Assembly: GCA_012800565.1 (NCBI GenBank)
Contig: JAAZIZ010000005.1
Span: forward strand, 1 to 13,879
Direction of reading: 5' to 3'
DNA: 13,879 nucleotides
From: Lentisphaerota bacterium
GTDB taxonomy: Bacteria > Verrucomicrobiota > Lentisphaeria > Oligosphaerales > Oligosphaeraceae
The translations under genes were made by a program, and so were the position numbers. The notes below the pieces were generated by a model. That model had not been told where the DNA came from and did not search any database. It worked only from the letters and a program-made list of their open reading frames with translations. Positions 6,862-13,515 of this stretch are shown piece after piece (positions within the stretch are counted from its first letter, which is position 1; each line of letters begins with the position of its first letter).

Positions 6862-8436
6862 TTACTTCTTGCGGATGGTCTGCAGGCACTCCCGGCGGGC
6901 AATGACTACTGACAGGCCCGGATAGGCAATTTCTTCCCGCAGCACCTGGACATTCGCATCGTGCTGCTTGGGCAGGGGGGTGAAAATCCGCAGGTGCTCC
7001 GGGGCGACGCCCAGCCCCAGGCAGATGTTTTCAATTTTGCCGTATCCCAGGGAAGTCTGGCCGCCGGTCATGGCGGTGGTGAAATTGTCAACAATGATCA
7101 CGGTAATGGGTGAATTTTCCCACACCGCATCCAGCAGCCCGGTCATGCCCGAATGGGTAAAGGTGGAATCGCCGATCACCGCTATGGCGGGCTGCAGCCC
7201 TGCATCGGCTGCACCCTTGGCCATCGCTATTGATGCCCCCATGTCAACACAGGAAGAAATTGCGTTGAAAGGCGGCAGCGCACCCAGGGTATAGCAGCCG
7301 ATGTCACCGAAGACCCGGGCCTCAGGATAATCGCGCAGAGCCTGGTTCAAGGCTTCATAAGTGTTGATATGCGGGCAGCCATCGCAGAGACGCGGCGGAC
7401 GGTTCAGGACCAGCGGCGAGGGCGGAACCAGCGGCGGCAGAGGCAGGCCACAGGCAGCCTGCACCAGCCGGGTGTTCAATTCGCCGCTGCGGGGCAGGGC
7501 GCCGCTCAGACGCCCCAGAATCCGGGGATCGCCCAAGGGGCCGCGCAGCTGCGTTTCTACAAAGGGCATGCCTTCTTCCACCACCAGAATCTTCTCGCAT
7601 TCAGCCAGCAGGCGGGCTAATTTCTTCTGCGGCAGAGGGTAGTGGCTGATCTTCAGGATTGGATGCGGGCATTTGCCGGCGAAAGCTTCCTGGACATAAT
7701 TGCCGGCGATGCCAGTGCAGATGATGCCCAGACTGCAGTCCTGACCTTCATAATACAGATTGTACGGTGATTTGTCACTCAACTCGGCAAATTCCGCCTG
7801 CTTCGCGCACAGGCGATCGTAGTTTTGCTTGGCGATGGCCGGCAGCAAGGTGAAACGGCGCGGATTCGATGGCTCGCGGCGCCGATTCTCCGCCCGGGCG
7901 GGTGCAGTGCAGATATTGGCCCGCGAATGGGACAGCCGGGTGGTCAGGCGCAGCAGCAGCGGCGTCTCATACTGCTCCGACCAGTTGAACGCATCCGCGG
8001 CCATATTGTAGGCCTCCTGCTGACTGGACGGCTCCAGACAGGGAATCAGCGCAAATTGAGCGTAGAAACGCGAATCCTGCTCGTTTTGGGACGAGTGCAT
8101 GGAGGGATCGTCAGCAGCCACCACCAGCAGACCGCCGTTGCTGCCGGTCACTGCGGCGTTGACAAAGCCGTCCGCGGCGACATTGAGTCCCACATGCTTC
8201 ATGCAGACCATGGCCCGTTTGCCGGCATAAGACATGCCCAGGGCCTCCTCCATGGCGACTTTCTCGTTGCTGGACCAGCTGCGGTGCACGCCTCGGGCAG
8301 CAGCCTCCGGCGAGGCCTGGATATACTCCATAATCTCGGTGGAGGGTGTTCCTGGATAGGCATAACAGCCGGAGAGGCCGGCATCCAGTGCTCCTTGCGC
8401 CAGGGCTTCATCGCCCAAGAATAGATTCTCTGACAT
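6862..8436 (-). CDS. iorA: indolepyruvate ferredoxin oxidoreductase, alpha subunit, without ferredoxin domain
   Basis: A 524-residue thiamine-diphosphate enzyme. The N-terminal domain has 'YAYPGTPSTEIMEY' (25-38) and the glutamate-bearing 'SSNEKVAMEEALG' (55-67). The C-terminal TPP domain has 'CDGCPH' (351-356), 'GDIGCYTLGALPP' (377-389), the TPP motif from GDS (422-424) to N451, and 'TGGQ' (457-460). Together these identify IorA. Classical IorA proteins exceed 600 residues and end in a domain with two [4Fe-4S] clusters. This one stops at 'IARRECLQTIRKK', just where that domain would begin, and iorB follows after 45 bases, so the domain is absent rather than frameshifted. Electrons may pass directly to a free ferredoxin. 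ATG at 8434-8436 follows AAGGA with suitable spacing, 38 bases after recR. Confidence 0.95.
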   Translation of the reverse strand: MSENLFLGDEALAQGALDAGLSGCYAYPGTPSTEIMEYIQASPEAAARGVHRSWSSNEKVAMEEALGMSYAGKRAMVCMKHVGLNVAADGFVNAAVTGSNGGLLVVAADDPSMHSSQNEQDSRFYAQFALIPCLEPSSQQEAYNMAADAFNWSEQYETPLLLRLTTRLSHSRANICTAPARAENRRREPSNPRRFTLLPAIAKQNYDRLCAKQAEFAELSDKSPYNLYYEGQDCSLGIICTGIAGNYVQEAFAGKCPHPILKISHYPLPQKKLARLLAECEKILVVEEGMPFVETQLRGPLGDPRILGRLSGALPRSGELNTRLVQAACGLPLPPLVPPSPLVLNRPPRLCDGCPHINTYEALNQALRDYPEARVFGDIGCYTLGALPPFNAISSCVDMGASIAMAKGAADAGLQPAIAVIGDSTFTHSGMTGLLDAVWENSPITVIIVDNFTTAMTGGQTSLGYGKIENICLGLGVAPEHLRIFTPLPKQHDANVQVLREEIAYPGLSVVIARRECLQTIRKK

Positions 8437-8474
8437 TGTTTGTCCTTGTGAAGGTTAATTGTACTTTCGTGCAA

Positions 8475-9086
8475 TCAGTTGATTTTCCGCCGCCCGCTCA
8501 GGGCCATGCTGAGAGTGGCGGCATCGGCGTAGCTTAAATCGGCTCCGGCGGGGATGCCGGAGGCGATGCGGCTGATGGTCAGCGGCAGACTGGCGAATTC
8601 CTGAGTCAGGAAATGCGCGGTGGCCTCTCCGTCCACATCGGGGCTGGTGGCGAGGATCAGCTCGCTGACGCTGCCGGTCTGGAGGCGGGTGCGCAATTCG
8701 GGCAGGCGCAGGTCTTCCGGGCCTTTGCCGTTGAGCGGCGAGAGCCTGCCGCCCAGAACGTGATACAGCCCGTGGTAGCTGCCGGAATTTTCAATCACCC
8801 TGATCTGGGCTGCAGTCTCCACTACGCAGATGATGTTGTTCTGGCGCTGCGGACTGGTGCAGATGCCGCAGAGTTCATCCTCGGAGTAGTTACCGCACTG
8901 GCGGCAGGGATGGATGCGCTGCCGCAGCTGAATCAGGTTCTCGCCCAGCGAGCACAACTGCTCTTCCGGCCATTCCAGCAGGGCCAGCGTCAGACGTTCA
9001 GCGGTGCGCTTGCCTACTCCCGGCAGGCGGCTCAGAGCCTCAGTCAGGTTTTGCAGTGGTGCAGGCAGGGAGCGGAAATTCGGCAT
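8475..9086 (-). CDS. recR: recombination mediator protein RecR
   Basis: A 203-residue protein of normal length. It has the helix-hairpin-helix region 'LSRLPGVGKRTAERL' (18-32), a C4 zinc finger with C61, C64, C73 and C76, the Toprim core 'IICVVE' and 'ATSPDVDGEATA', and the C-terminal 'RIASGIPAGADLSYADAATLSMALSGRR'. RecR works with RecO and/or RecF to load RecA on single-stranded gaps. It starts nine bases after the dnaX stop and in the same frame as dnaX, so no other start is possible between that TAG and the ATG. Its AAGGAGG ribosome site lies inside the last dnaX codons, 14 bases from the ATG, longer than usual. The dnaX-recR pairing is common, but ybaB, often found between them, is missing here. 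Confidence 0.97.
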   Translation of the reverse strand: MPNFRSLPAPLQNLTEALSRLPGVGKRTAERLTLALLEWPEEQLCSLGENLIQLRQRIHPCRQCGNYSEDELCGICTSPQRQNNIICVVETAAQIRVIENSGSYHGLYHVLGGRLSPLNGKGPEDLRLPELRTRLQTGSVSELILATSPDVDGEATAHFLTQEFASLPLTISRIASGIPAGADLSYADAATLSMALSGRRKIN

Positions 9087-9095
9087 AGTGCTGGG

Positions 9096-11012
9096 CTAAT
9101 CCTCCTTGATGCGGGCATCAATGACACTGCTGCCCAGCTGCTGATTGAAAAGCTGCACGAAGGGGTCCAGCGCCAGCTGGTCGAGTTCATCCAGGCTTAC
9201 TGCCCGCAATCCGTTCTTGTGCTCCTCTTCCTCTCCGGCCGCCGTCCAGCGCTGGATCAGCAGGTTTCCCAGCGGGTCCAGGCGCTGATAAGTTTCTTTC
9301 AGCAGCGCCAGGGTCCGGGGGTCCAGCACGGTGCGTACTTCATGCTCGCTGCATTTGCGCTGGTCATAAGCCAGGATCAGGACATGGTTGTCACAGGATA
9401 CAGCGGTGAATTTGTCCAGTATCTCCACCAGCTCACGATGCTCGGAAGACTGCTTCAGCAGAGCCGCGCACAGAGCCGCACGCCATTGCTCAGGGGAAAA
9501 CTCAGGAGCATAAACCGGGGCCGGAGCTGCCTCGCCCGTATCCGGACTCTCGCTCTCAGCGTAAGCCGGCGGCTGCCCAGGCAAGGGAAGTTCCTCGGAA
9601 ACCGGAAGTTCCTCGGCGACCGGGTGGTCTCCAAGCGAAGAATCCGCCGGCGGAGGAGGTGCAGGCGCAGGTGCTGGAGGTGTTGCCGGGGTGGCAGTAG
9701 TCTCAGCCGCCGGAGCGGGGGGTGCAGGTGTCGCTGGCGCAGGTGCTGCCGGGGTGGCGGCAGGCCGTTTTGCCTGCAGCAAGTCGCGCACGCTGTCGGC
9801 CATTGGCGGCAGCACTATCGGTGGCCGGGGCGGGGGGATTTCCCCGGGCGGCAGGAGGCCGCTCAGGGCGTTGATATGAGTCATCAGATCATCGATCTGG
9901 ACGCTGTGGGCTTCCAGCATCACCCGGCTGAGCACGACCTCCAGGTAGATGCGTTTGTTCAGGGCAGTACGGAAGTTCCATTCCTGAGCCACCAGCCCCT
10001 GCAGGATACGCTGCAGCAGCTGCGGCTCAACCGATTTTCCCAGAGCCGTTAAATCCGCGAGCTCACTGCTGCTTACTTCCAGAAAATCGGCCGCTTCGGA
10101 GCAGAATGCCGCGATCATCAGATTGCGGACGAAGCCGACCAGGTCTTCGAACAAACGTTCCAAATCCCGGCCGCAGTCGGCCAGGGCCTGCAGGACTCGC
10201 ATGGCCCGGTTCAAATCATTGCCGAGCAACGCCAGGGCCAGCTCGCGCAGTTCAGTACCTGAGGCCAGGCCGAACACATCGATCACATCCTGTTCACTGA
10301 TGCTGCCGCCGTCCTGCTGCAATCCGCCACAGAAAGCGATCATCTGGTCGAAGATCGACTGCGCATCCCGCATCCCGCCGTCTGCCGCACGGGCAATTGC
10401 GGCCAGGGCCTGGTCCTGGATTTTGATTCCCTCGCCGGCGGCAATCTGAGCCAGGCGCTGGACGATCAGCGGTACCGGGATGCGGCGCAGATCAAAGCGC
10501 TGGCAGCGTGAGATGATGGTGGGCAGAACCTTGTGCGGTTCGGTAGTGGCAAACAGGAATTTCACATGCGCAGGAGGCTCTTCCAGAGTCTTCAGCAGGG
10601 CATTCCAGGCCCCTGTGGTGAGCATGTGCACTTCATCGATGATGTAAATCTTGTATTTGCCTTTCGCGGGAGAATACTGGACGTTGTCGCGAATCTCCCG
10701 GATGTCCTCGACCTTGTTGTGCGAGGCGCCGTCAATCTCAATCACATCCAGAGAATTGCCTTGAGCCACTTCCAGGCAGCTCTCGCACTTGCAGCAAGGC
10801 TCGCCGTCGATATGCTGGTGGCAGTTCAGGGCCTTGGCAAAAATCCGGGCGGAGGTCGTCTTGCCGATGCCCCGGGAACCCACGAACAGATAGGCGTGAC
10901 CAATGCGGTTCTGGACAATCGCATTGCGCAAAGTGCGGCCGATATGCTCCTGGCCTACCACTTCGGCAAAAGTCTGTGGACGCCATTTGCGCGCCAGAAC
11001 TTGATATGACAT
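9096..11012 (-). CDS. dnaX: DNA polymerase III subunit gamma/tau (clamp loader ATPase)
   Basis: A 638-residue clamp-loader subunit that hydrolyses ATP to load the sliding clamp and couples polymerases at the replication fork. It shows 'YQVLARKWRPQTFAEVVGQ' (3-21), Walker A 'GSRGIGKTT' (45-53), zinc-module cysteines C64, C73, C76 and C79, Walker B 'IIDEVHML' (124-131) and the SRC motif (168-170). A Pro/Ala-rich linker with small repeats spans about 386-504. The last 134 residues look like a tau-type polymerase-binding tail. The frame is open to 11066, but ATG at 11010-11012 is preferred: AGGAG sits six bases upstream and the protein then begins at the conserved 'MSYQVLARKWRP'. I see no A-rich slippery site for making gamma by frameshifting. 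It follows ffs, as in many bacteria. Confidence 0.96.
   Translation of the reverse strand: MSYQVLARKWRPQTFAEVVGQEHIGRTLRNAIVQNRIGHAYLFVGSRGIGKTTSARIFAKALNCHQHIDGEPCCKCESCLEVAQGNSLDVIEIDGASHNKVEDIREIRDNVQYSPAKGKYKIYIIDEVHMLTTGAWNALLKTLEEPPAHVKFLFATTEPHKVLPTIISRCQRFDLRRIPVPLIVQRLAQIAAGEGIKIQDQALAAIARAADGGMRDAQSIFDQMIAFCGGLQQDGGSISEQDVIDVFGLASGTELRELALALLGNDLNRAMRVLQALADCGRDLERLFEDLVGFVRNLMIAAFCSEAADFLEVSSSELADLTALGKSVEPQLLQRILQGLVAQEWNFRTALNKRIYLEVVLSRVMLEAHSVQIDDLMTHINALSGLLPPGEIPPPRPPIVLPPMADSVRDLLQAKRPAATPAAPAPATPAPPAPAAETTATPATPPAPAPAPPPPADSSLGDHPVAEELPVSEELPLPGQPPAYAESESPDTGEAAPAPVYAPEFSPEQWRAALCAALLKQSSEHRELVEILDKFTAVSCDNHVLILAYDQRKCSEHEVRTVLDPRTLALLKETYQRLDPLGNLLIQRWTAAGEEEEHKNGLRAVSLDELDQLALDPFVQLFNQQLGSSVIDARIKED
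9101..9107 (-). promoter_or_regulatory. recR ribosome-binding site inside the dnaX end
   Basis: AAGGAGG on the minus strand is a near-perfect Shine-Dalgarno sequence lying in the last codons of dnaX. It is 14 bases from the recR ATG, further than the usual 5-9. This suggests translational coupling, with ribosomes ending dnaX re-starting on recR. Confidence 0.7.
9586..9616 (-). repeat. 18-bp-period direct repeat in the dnaX linker
   Basis: The plus-strand 13-mer GGAAGTTCCTCGG occurs at 9586-9598 and 9604-9616, one period of 18 bases apart. It encodes the repeated acidic motif VAEELP-VSEELP in the DnaX linker. The period is a multiple of three, so copy changes would keep the frame. Confidence 0.8.
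9664..9758 (-). repeat. imperfect direct repeats in the Pro/Ala-rich dnaX linker
   Basis: GGCGCAGGTGCTG occurs at 9664-9676 and 9736-9748, and TGCCGGGGTGGC at 9684-9695 and 9747-9758 (plus strand). Together they encode the low-complexity Ala/Pro/Thr stretch of the DnaX linker. Such tracts expand and shrink by slippage and vary between close relatives. Confidence 0.75.
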
Positions 11013-11018
11013 TTGCAT

Positions 11019-11023
11019 CTCCT
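11019..11023 (-). promoter_or_regulatory. dnaX ribosome-binding site (decides the start)
   Basis: AGGAG on the minus strand, six bases before ATG at 11010-11012. It supports starting DnaX at MSYQVLARK rather than at the ATG 18 codons further upstream, which would run through the hairpin at 11029-11049 and has no ribosome site. Confidence 0.85.
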
Positions 11024-11028
11024 GAAGA

Positions 11029-11049
11029 CTGGCAAACGATTTTTGCCAG
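11029..11049 (-). other. 8-bp perfect hairpin in the dnaX leader
   Basis: CTGGCAAA and TTTGCCAG form a perfect 8-bp stem with a 5-base loop. It lies between the ffs T-run and the dnaX ribosome site, starting about five bases before AGGAG. Possible roles are a second stop or processing signal after ffs, or control of dnaX translation. No strong T-run follows it in the direction of transcription. Confidence 0.65.
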
Positions 11050-11055
11050 GATATT

Positions 11056-11072
11056 AAAAAAGTCATGCCGTC
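11056..11072 (-). terminator. ffs intrinsic terminator (3' arm of terminal stem plus T6)
   Basis: The 3' arm GACGGCATGAC (11072-11062) pairs perfectly with the 5' arm at 11181-11171 and is followed at once by six T (11061-11056). A local CCGT/ACGG stem (11080-11068) could also help. Transcripts that escape it would run into dnaX. Confidence 0.75.
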
Positions 11073-11181
11073 AGCAACGGAAAAACTGGCACCCAGGTCG
11101 GCTGCTTAGGGCTGCTTGGTTCCCCATCTGACCCGGTTCACAACTCTCCTGCCGCACAGGTTCCGAAACAGACGGCATGAC
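11062..11181 (-). ncRNA. ffs: bacterial small signal recognition particle RNA (4.5S-like)
   Basis: The RNA scaffold of the signal recognition particle, which binds Ffh and targets nascent membrane proteins to the translocase. The conserved helix-8 core is on the minus strand at 11134-11109: GGGUCAG, then AUGG-GGAA-CCA, then AGCAGCCC. Compared with the E. coli sequence as I recall it (UCC-GGAA-GGA), the stem below the GGAA tetraloop is UGG-GGAA-CCA, so all three pairs are kept by compensatory change. GUUGU/GCAGC, CAGG/CCUG and CGGAA (11165-11161)/UUCCG (11082-11078) continue the rod. An 11-bp perfect terminal stem closes it (11181-11171 with 11072-11062), giving about 120 nt. A good promoter lies upstream and a T6 tract downstream. 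The location before dnaX is typical. The exact ends are inferred; a shorter RNA ending at the T5 tract at 11085-11081 is possible. Confidence 0.93.
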
Positions 11182-11190
11182 ATGACCTTA

Positions 11191-11219
11191 AATATAATGT
11201 CGCTTTTCTGTTTCGCCAA
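11191..11219 (-). promoter_or_regulatory. ffs promoter
   Basis: TTGGCG (11219-11214) and TATATT (11196-11191) are separated by exactly 17 bases, and the -10 box matches sigma-70 at five of six positions. The predicted transcription start falls at about 11183-11187, just before the 5' arm of the SRP RNA terminal stem. The agreement of promoter, RNA fold and terminator makes this the best-supported promoter in the window. It may also drive dnaX by readthrough. Confidence 0.75.
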
Positions 11220-11291
11220 TCCGTAACCGAAGAATGTTTGCCAGCAGAAAAAGACGGATATTGGGGCAGCAGAGCAGGTTAAGGCGGCAAT

Positions 11292-11334
11292 GTATGGGAC
11301 GTATGGGACGTAGGAATAATAGGACAATGGGACC
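11292..11334. repeat. degenerate 9-bp tandem repeat (GTATGGGAC)
   Basis: Two exact copies of GTATGGGAC (11292-11300 and 11301-11309) are followed by decayed units in the same 9-base register (GTAGGAATA, ATAGGACAA) and a final AATGGGACC. The tract is intergenic, about 75 bases upstream of the ffs promoter. It may belong to a dispersed micro-repeat family of this genome. Confidence 0.7.
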
Positions 11335-11349
11335 GGTAAGCTAAAATTG

Positions 11350-11383
11350 CCCATCCCCTTGTCCCCTGCAACTCCCCATCCCC
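11350..11383 (-). other. potential G-quadruplex
   Basis: The minus strand (the sense strand of uvrB) has four runs of four G at 11383-11380, 11377-11374, 11366-11363 and 11358-11355, plus GGG at 11352-11350. The loops are 2, 7, 4 and 2 bases. This fits the G3+N1-7 rule with four full tetrads. A further GGGG lies at 11395-11392. It would form in the 3' tail of uvrB mRNA or in the DNA behind the ffs promoter. Confidence 0.6.
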
Positions 11384-11400
11384 GCACGCCGCCCCTCAGA

Positions 11401-11423
11401 CCCATTGCGGGGCAGGCAATGGG
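11401..11423 (-). other. 8-bp perfect hairpin downstream of uvrB
   Basis: CCCATTGC and GCAATGGG pair perfectly around a 7-base loop, starting about 30 bases after the uvrB stop. No T-run follows, so it is not a textbook intrinsic terminator. It may protect the uvrB mRNA 3' end or act with Rho. Confidence 0.55.
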
Positions 11424-11452
11424 CCGGTTTGCTGTAGCGCCGCGGTTGCTTA

Positions 11453-13495
11453 TCACAGAAAGAACGGGCTGTCAGGCGAGATAGCCGGTTTCGGGGCGGC
11501 GGTCTTCCTGGCGGGGGCGATTTTGCGGCCAGGATTCTTTTTGAGACTGAAAATCTGGTCCCGCAGCATTGCGGCGCGTTCGAATTCCAGCGCTTCGGCT
11601 GCCTCAAGCATCTCCTGTTCCATTTGCCGGATAGTCTCCAGGATGTCGTAATCGCCGCTTGGGTCGTCCTTGACCACCATGGCGACCCGCTCAGTGGCTT
11701 CCTTGTAGGCCCGCAGGCTGTCCTGCTCCCGCCGCTTGATGGTCTGCGGAGTAATGCCATGTTCGGCATTATACTGCAGCTGTTTCGCCCGGCGCCGGCT
11801 GGTGATGGCCTGCAGGCTTTTGATGCTGTCAGTCAGGCGGTCGGCATAGAGAATGACCCTGCCGTCACGGTTCCGGGCTGCCCGGCCCGCAGTCTGCAGC
11901 AGAGAGGTCTCCGAGCGCAGGAATCCCTCTTTATCGGCATCCAGGACCAGCACCTGGGCCACTTCGGGCAAATCCAATCCCTCGCGCAGCAAGTTGATGC
12001 CGACCAGGCAGTCGAATTCGCCGCTGCGCAGGCTGTGCAGAATTTCAACTCGTTCGAAGGTATCCAGCTCGGAATGCAGATAATTGCTGCGGATGCCGGT
12101 CCGGCGCAGATAGTCTGACAAGTCCTCAGCCATCTTCTTGGTCAAAGTGGTGACCAGAGTGCGTTCACCCCGCGCGGCCGCAGCCTTGATCTCGTGAATC
12201 GCGTCGTCTACCTGGGTAGCCAGCGGGCGGACCTCCACCTGCGGGTCCAGCAACCCGGTCGGACGCACCACCTGTTCCACCGGCTGAGTCAGGCTGAGTT
12301 CGTATTTCCCCGGCGTGGCCGAGACAAAGATCACGGTCTTCTGCATGCTCTCGAACTCTTCGAAGGTCACCGGGCGGTTATCAAGCGCCGAAGGCAGCCG
12401 GAAGCCGTTATCGACCAGCACCTGCTTGCGGTTGCGGTCCGCAGTAGGCATGGCATGGATCTGGGGCAGGGTGGCGTGTGATTCGTCGATGATGGTCAGA
12501 TAATCAGCGGGGAAATAATCCATCAGGGTGTAGGGGCGCGAGCCGGCCGGCCGGCCGGCCAGGTGGCGGGAATAATTTTCAATGCCCTGGCAGTAGCCGA
12601 TTTCCCGCAGCATATCCAGGTCGTAGTTGGTGCGCTGGTGGATACGCTGCGCCTCGACCAGCAGATGCTGCGATTCAAACCATGCTACCTGTTCCGCCAG
12701 TTCTTCCCGGATGCCGGCCTCGGCCTGCCGAATCCGCTCCTGCGGCAGCACGAAATGCTTGGCCGGGAACAGCGCGGCCTGCTGCAGCTCTTCAGTCTTC
12801 TTCTTGCTGATGGGATCATGCCGGGACAGCCGCTCCACGGTGTCGCCCCAGAACTCAACCCGCAGCAGGTCATCGCGATGGGACGGGAAGACCTCCAAGG
12901 TGTCACCCGCGACCCGGAATTGTCCCCGCGCCGGCGAGAAGTCATTGCGGGTGTACTGGATTTCCACCAGCCGCCGCAGCAGCTCATCGCGCTTGAGGTC
13001 CTGGTCCAGGTTGATGCGCGCCTGCATGGCCGCGAAATCCTCGGGCGAACCCAGGCCATACAGGCAGGATACGCTGGCCACCACGATGGTGTCCCGGCGC
13101 TCCAGCAACGCTCCGGTGGCGGCCAGACGCAGCTGCTCCAGCTGGTCATTGATGGCGGCATCTTTGGCAATATAAGTATCGGTCTGGGGAATATACGCTT
13201 CTGGCTGATAGTAGTCGTAGAAGCTGACAAAATACTCGACCGCATTTTCCGGAAAGAATGCTTTCAGCTCATTGTAGAGCTGTGCGGCCAGGGTCTTGTT
13301 GTGGGAAATCACCAGCGCCGGGCGCTGCAGCCGGGCGATGACATTGGCGATGGTGAAAGTCTTGCCGGAGCCGGTCACCCCCAGCAGGGTCTGATAACGC
13401 TGCCCGGACTCAATGCCGGCAGTCAGACCCGCAATGGCCTGCGGCTGGTCACCAGCAGGCGAATAATCGGAATGAAGAACAAAAGGACTGGGCAT
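11453..13495 (-). CDS. uvrB: excinuclease ABC subunit B
   Basis: A 680-residue DNA-damage recognition helicase of nucleotide excision repair; with UvrA it finds lesions and then positions UvrC for incision. It shows Walker A 'GVTGSGKT' (39-46), the damage-probing beta-hairpin with 'YDYYQPEAYIP' (93-103), the DEAD-type 'IIDESHATLPQ', 'FVSATPG', motif V 'GINLLREGLDLPEV' and motif VI 'QTAGRAARN'. The UVR domain that contacts UvrC lies at about 620-651, followed by a 30-residue basic, Pro/Ala-rich tail ending in SPFFL. The start 'MPSPFVLHSDYSPAGDQP' aligns with known UvrB N-termini. Only a weak GGAT precedes the ATG. It starts 42 bases after the kinase-like gene. No uvrA or uvrC is in the window, and no LexA-type box was recognised upstream. 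Confidence 0.98.
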   Translation of the reverse strand: MPSPFVLHSDYSPAGDQPQAIAGLTAGIESGQRYQTLLGVTGSGKTFTIANVIARLQRPALVISHNKTLAAQLYNELKAFFPENAVEYFVSFYDYYQPEAYIPQTDTYIAKDAAINDQLEQLRLAATGALLERRDTIVVASVSCLYGLGSPEDFAAMQARINLDQDLKRDELLRRLVEIQYTRNDFSPARGQFRVAGDTLEVFPSHRDDLLRVEFWGDTVERLSRHDPISKKKTEELQQAALFPAKHFVLPQERIRQAEAGIREELAEQVAWFESQHLLVEAQRIHQRTNYDLDMLREIGYCQGIENYSRHLAGRPAGSRPYTLMDYFPADYLTIIDESHATLPQIHAMPTADRNRKQVLVDNGFRLPSALDNRPVTFEEFESMQKTVIFVSATPGKYELSLTQPVEQVVRPTGLLDPQVEVRPLATQVDDAIHEIKAAAARGERTLVTTLTKKMAEDLSDYLRRTGIRSNYLHSELDTFERVEILHSLRSGEFDCLVGINLLREGLDLPEVAQVLVLDADKEGFLRSETSLLQTAGRAARNRDGRVILYADRLTDSIKSLQAITSRRRAKQLQYNAEHGITPQTIKRREQDSLRAYKEATERVAMVVKDDPSGDYDILETIRQMEQEMLEAAEALEFERAAMLRDQIFSLKKNPGRKIAPARKTAAPKPAISPDSPFFL

Positions 13496-13515
13496 AATCC
13501 GCTGGGCGGGAATAT

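Larger units (their letters stand above)
11220..11452. other. non-coding stretch between uvrB and the ffs promoter
   Basis: No credible gene lies here. An open frame on the minus strand (11106-11456) can be translated, but it runs into the SRP RNA and resembles nothing. The stretch holds an 8-bp hairpin after uvrB, a cluster of G-runs, a 10-bp bulged stem and a short 9-bp repeat tract, each listed separately. Confidence 0.8.

Noticed and set aside
8440..8475. TACAAT as a -10 box of an iorA promoter
   Set aside because: No acceptable -35 hexamer lies 16-18 bases upstream, and the leader would be very short; readthrough from recR is simpler.
8613..10052. Plus-strand open frame of 479 codons opposite recR and dnaX
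   Set aside because: It is antisense to two certain genes, has long Arg/Gly/Cys low-complexity runs mirroring the DnaX Pro/Ala linker, and resembles no family.
11013..11066. Upstream ATG for dnaX at 11066
   Set aside because: It would add 18 unconserved residues translated through a perfect hairpin and has no ribosome site, while ATG at 11012 has AGGAG and the conserved N-terminus.
11106..11456. Minus-strand 116-codon frame between uvrB and dnaX
   Set aside because: It runs through the G-runs, the 9-bp repeat, the ffs promoter and into the SRP RNA; the 'YVPYVPY' peptide merely reflects the repeat.
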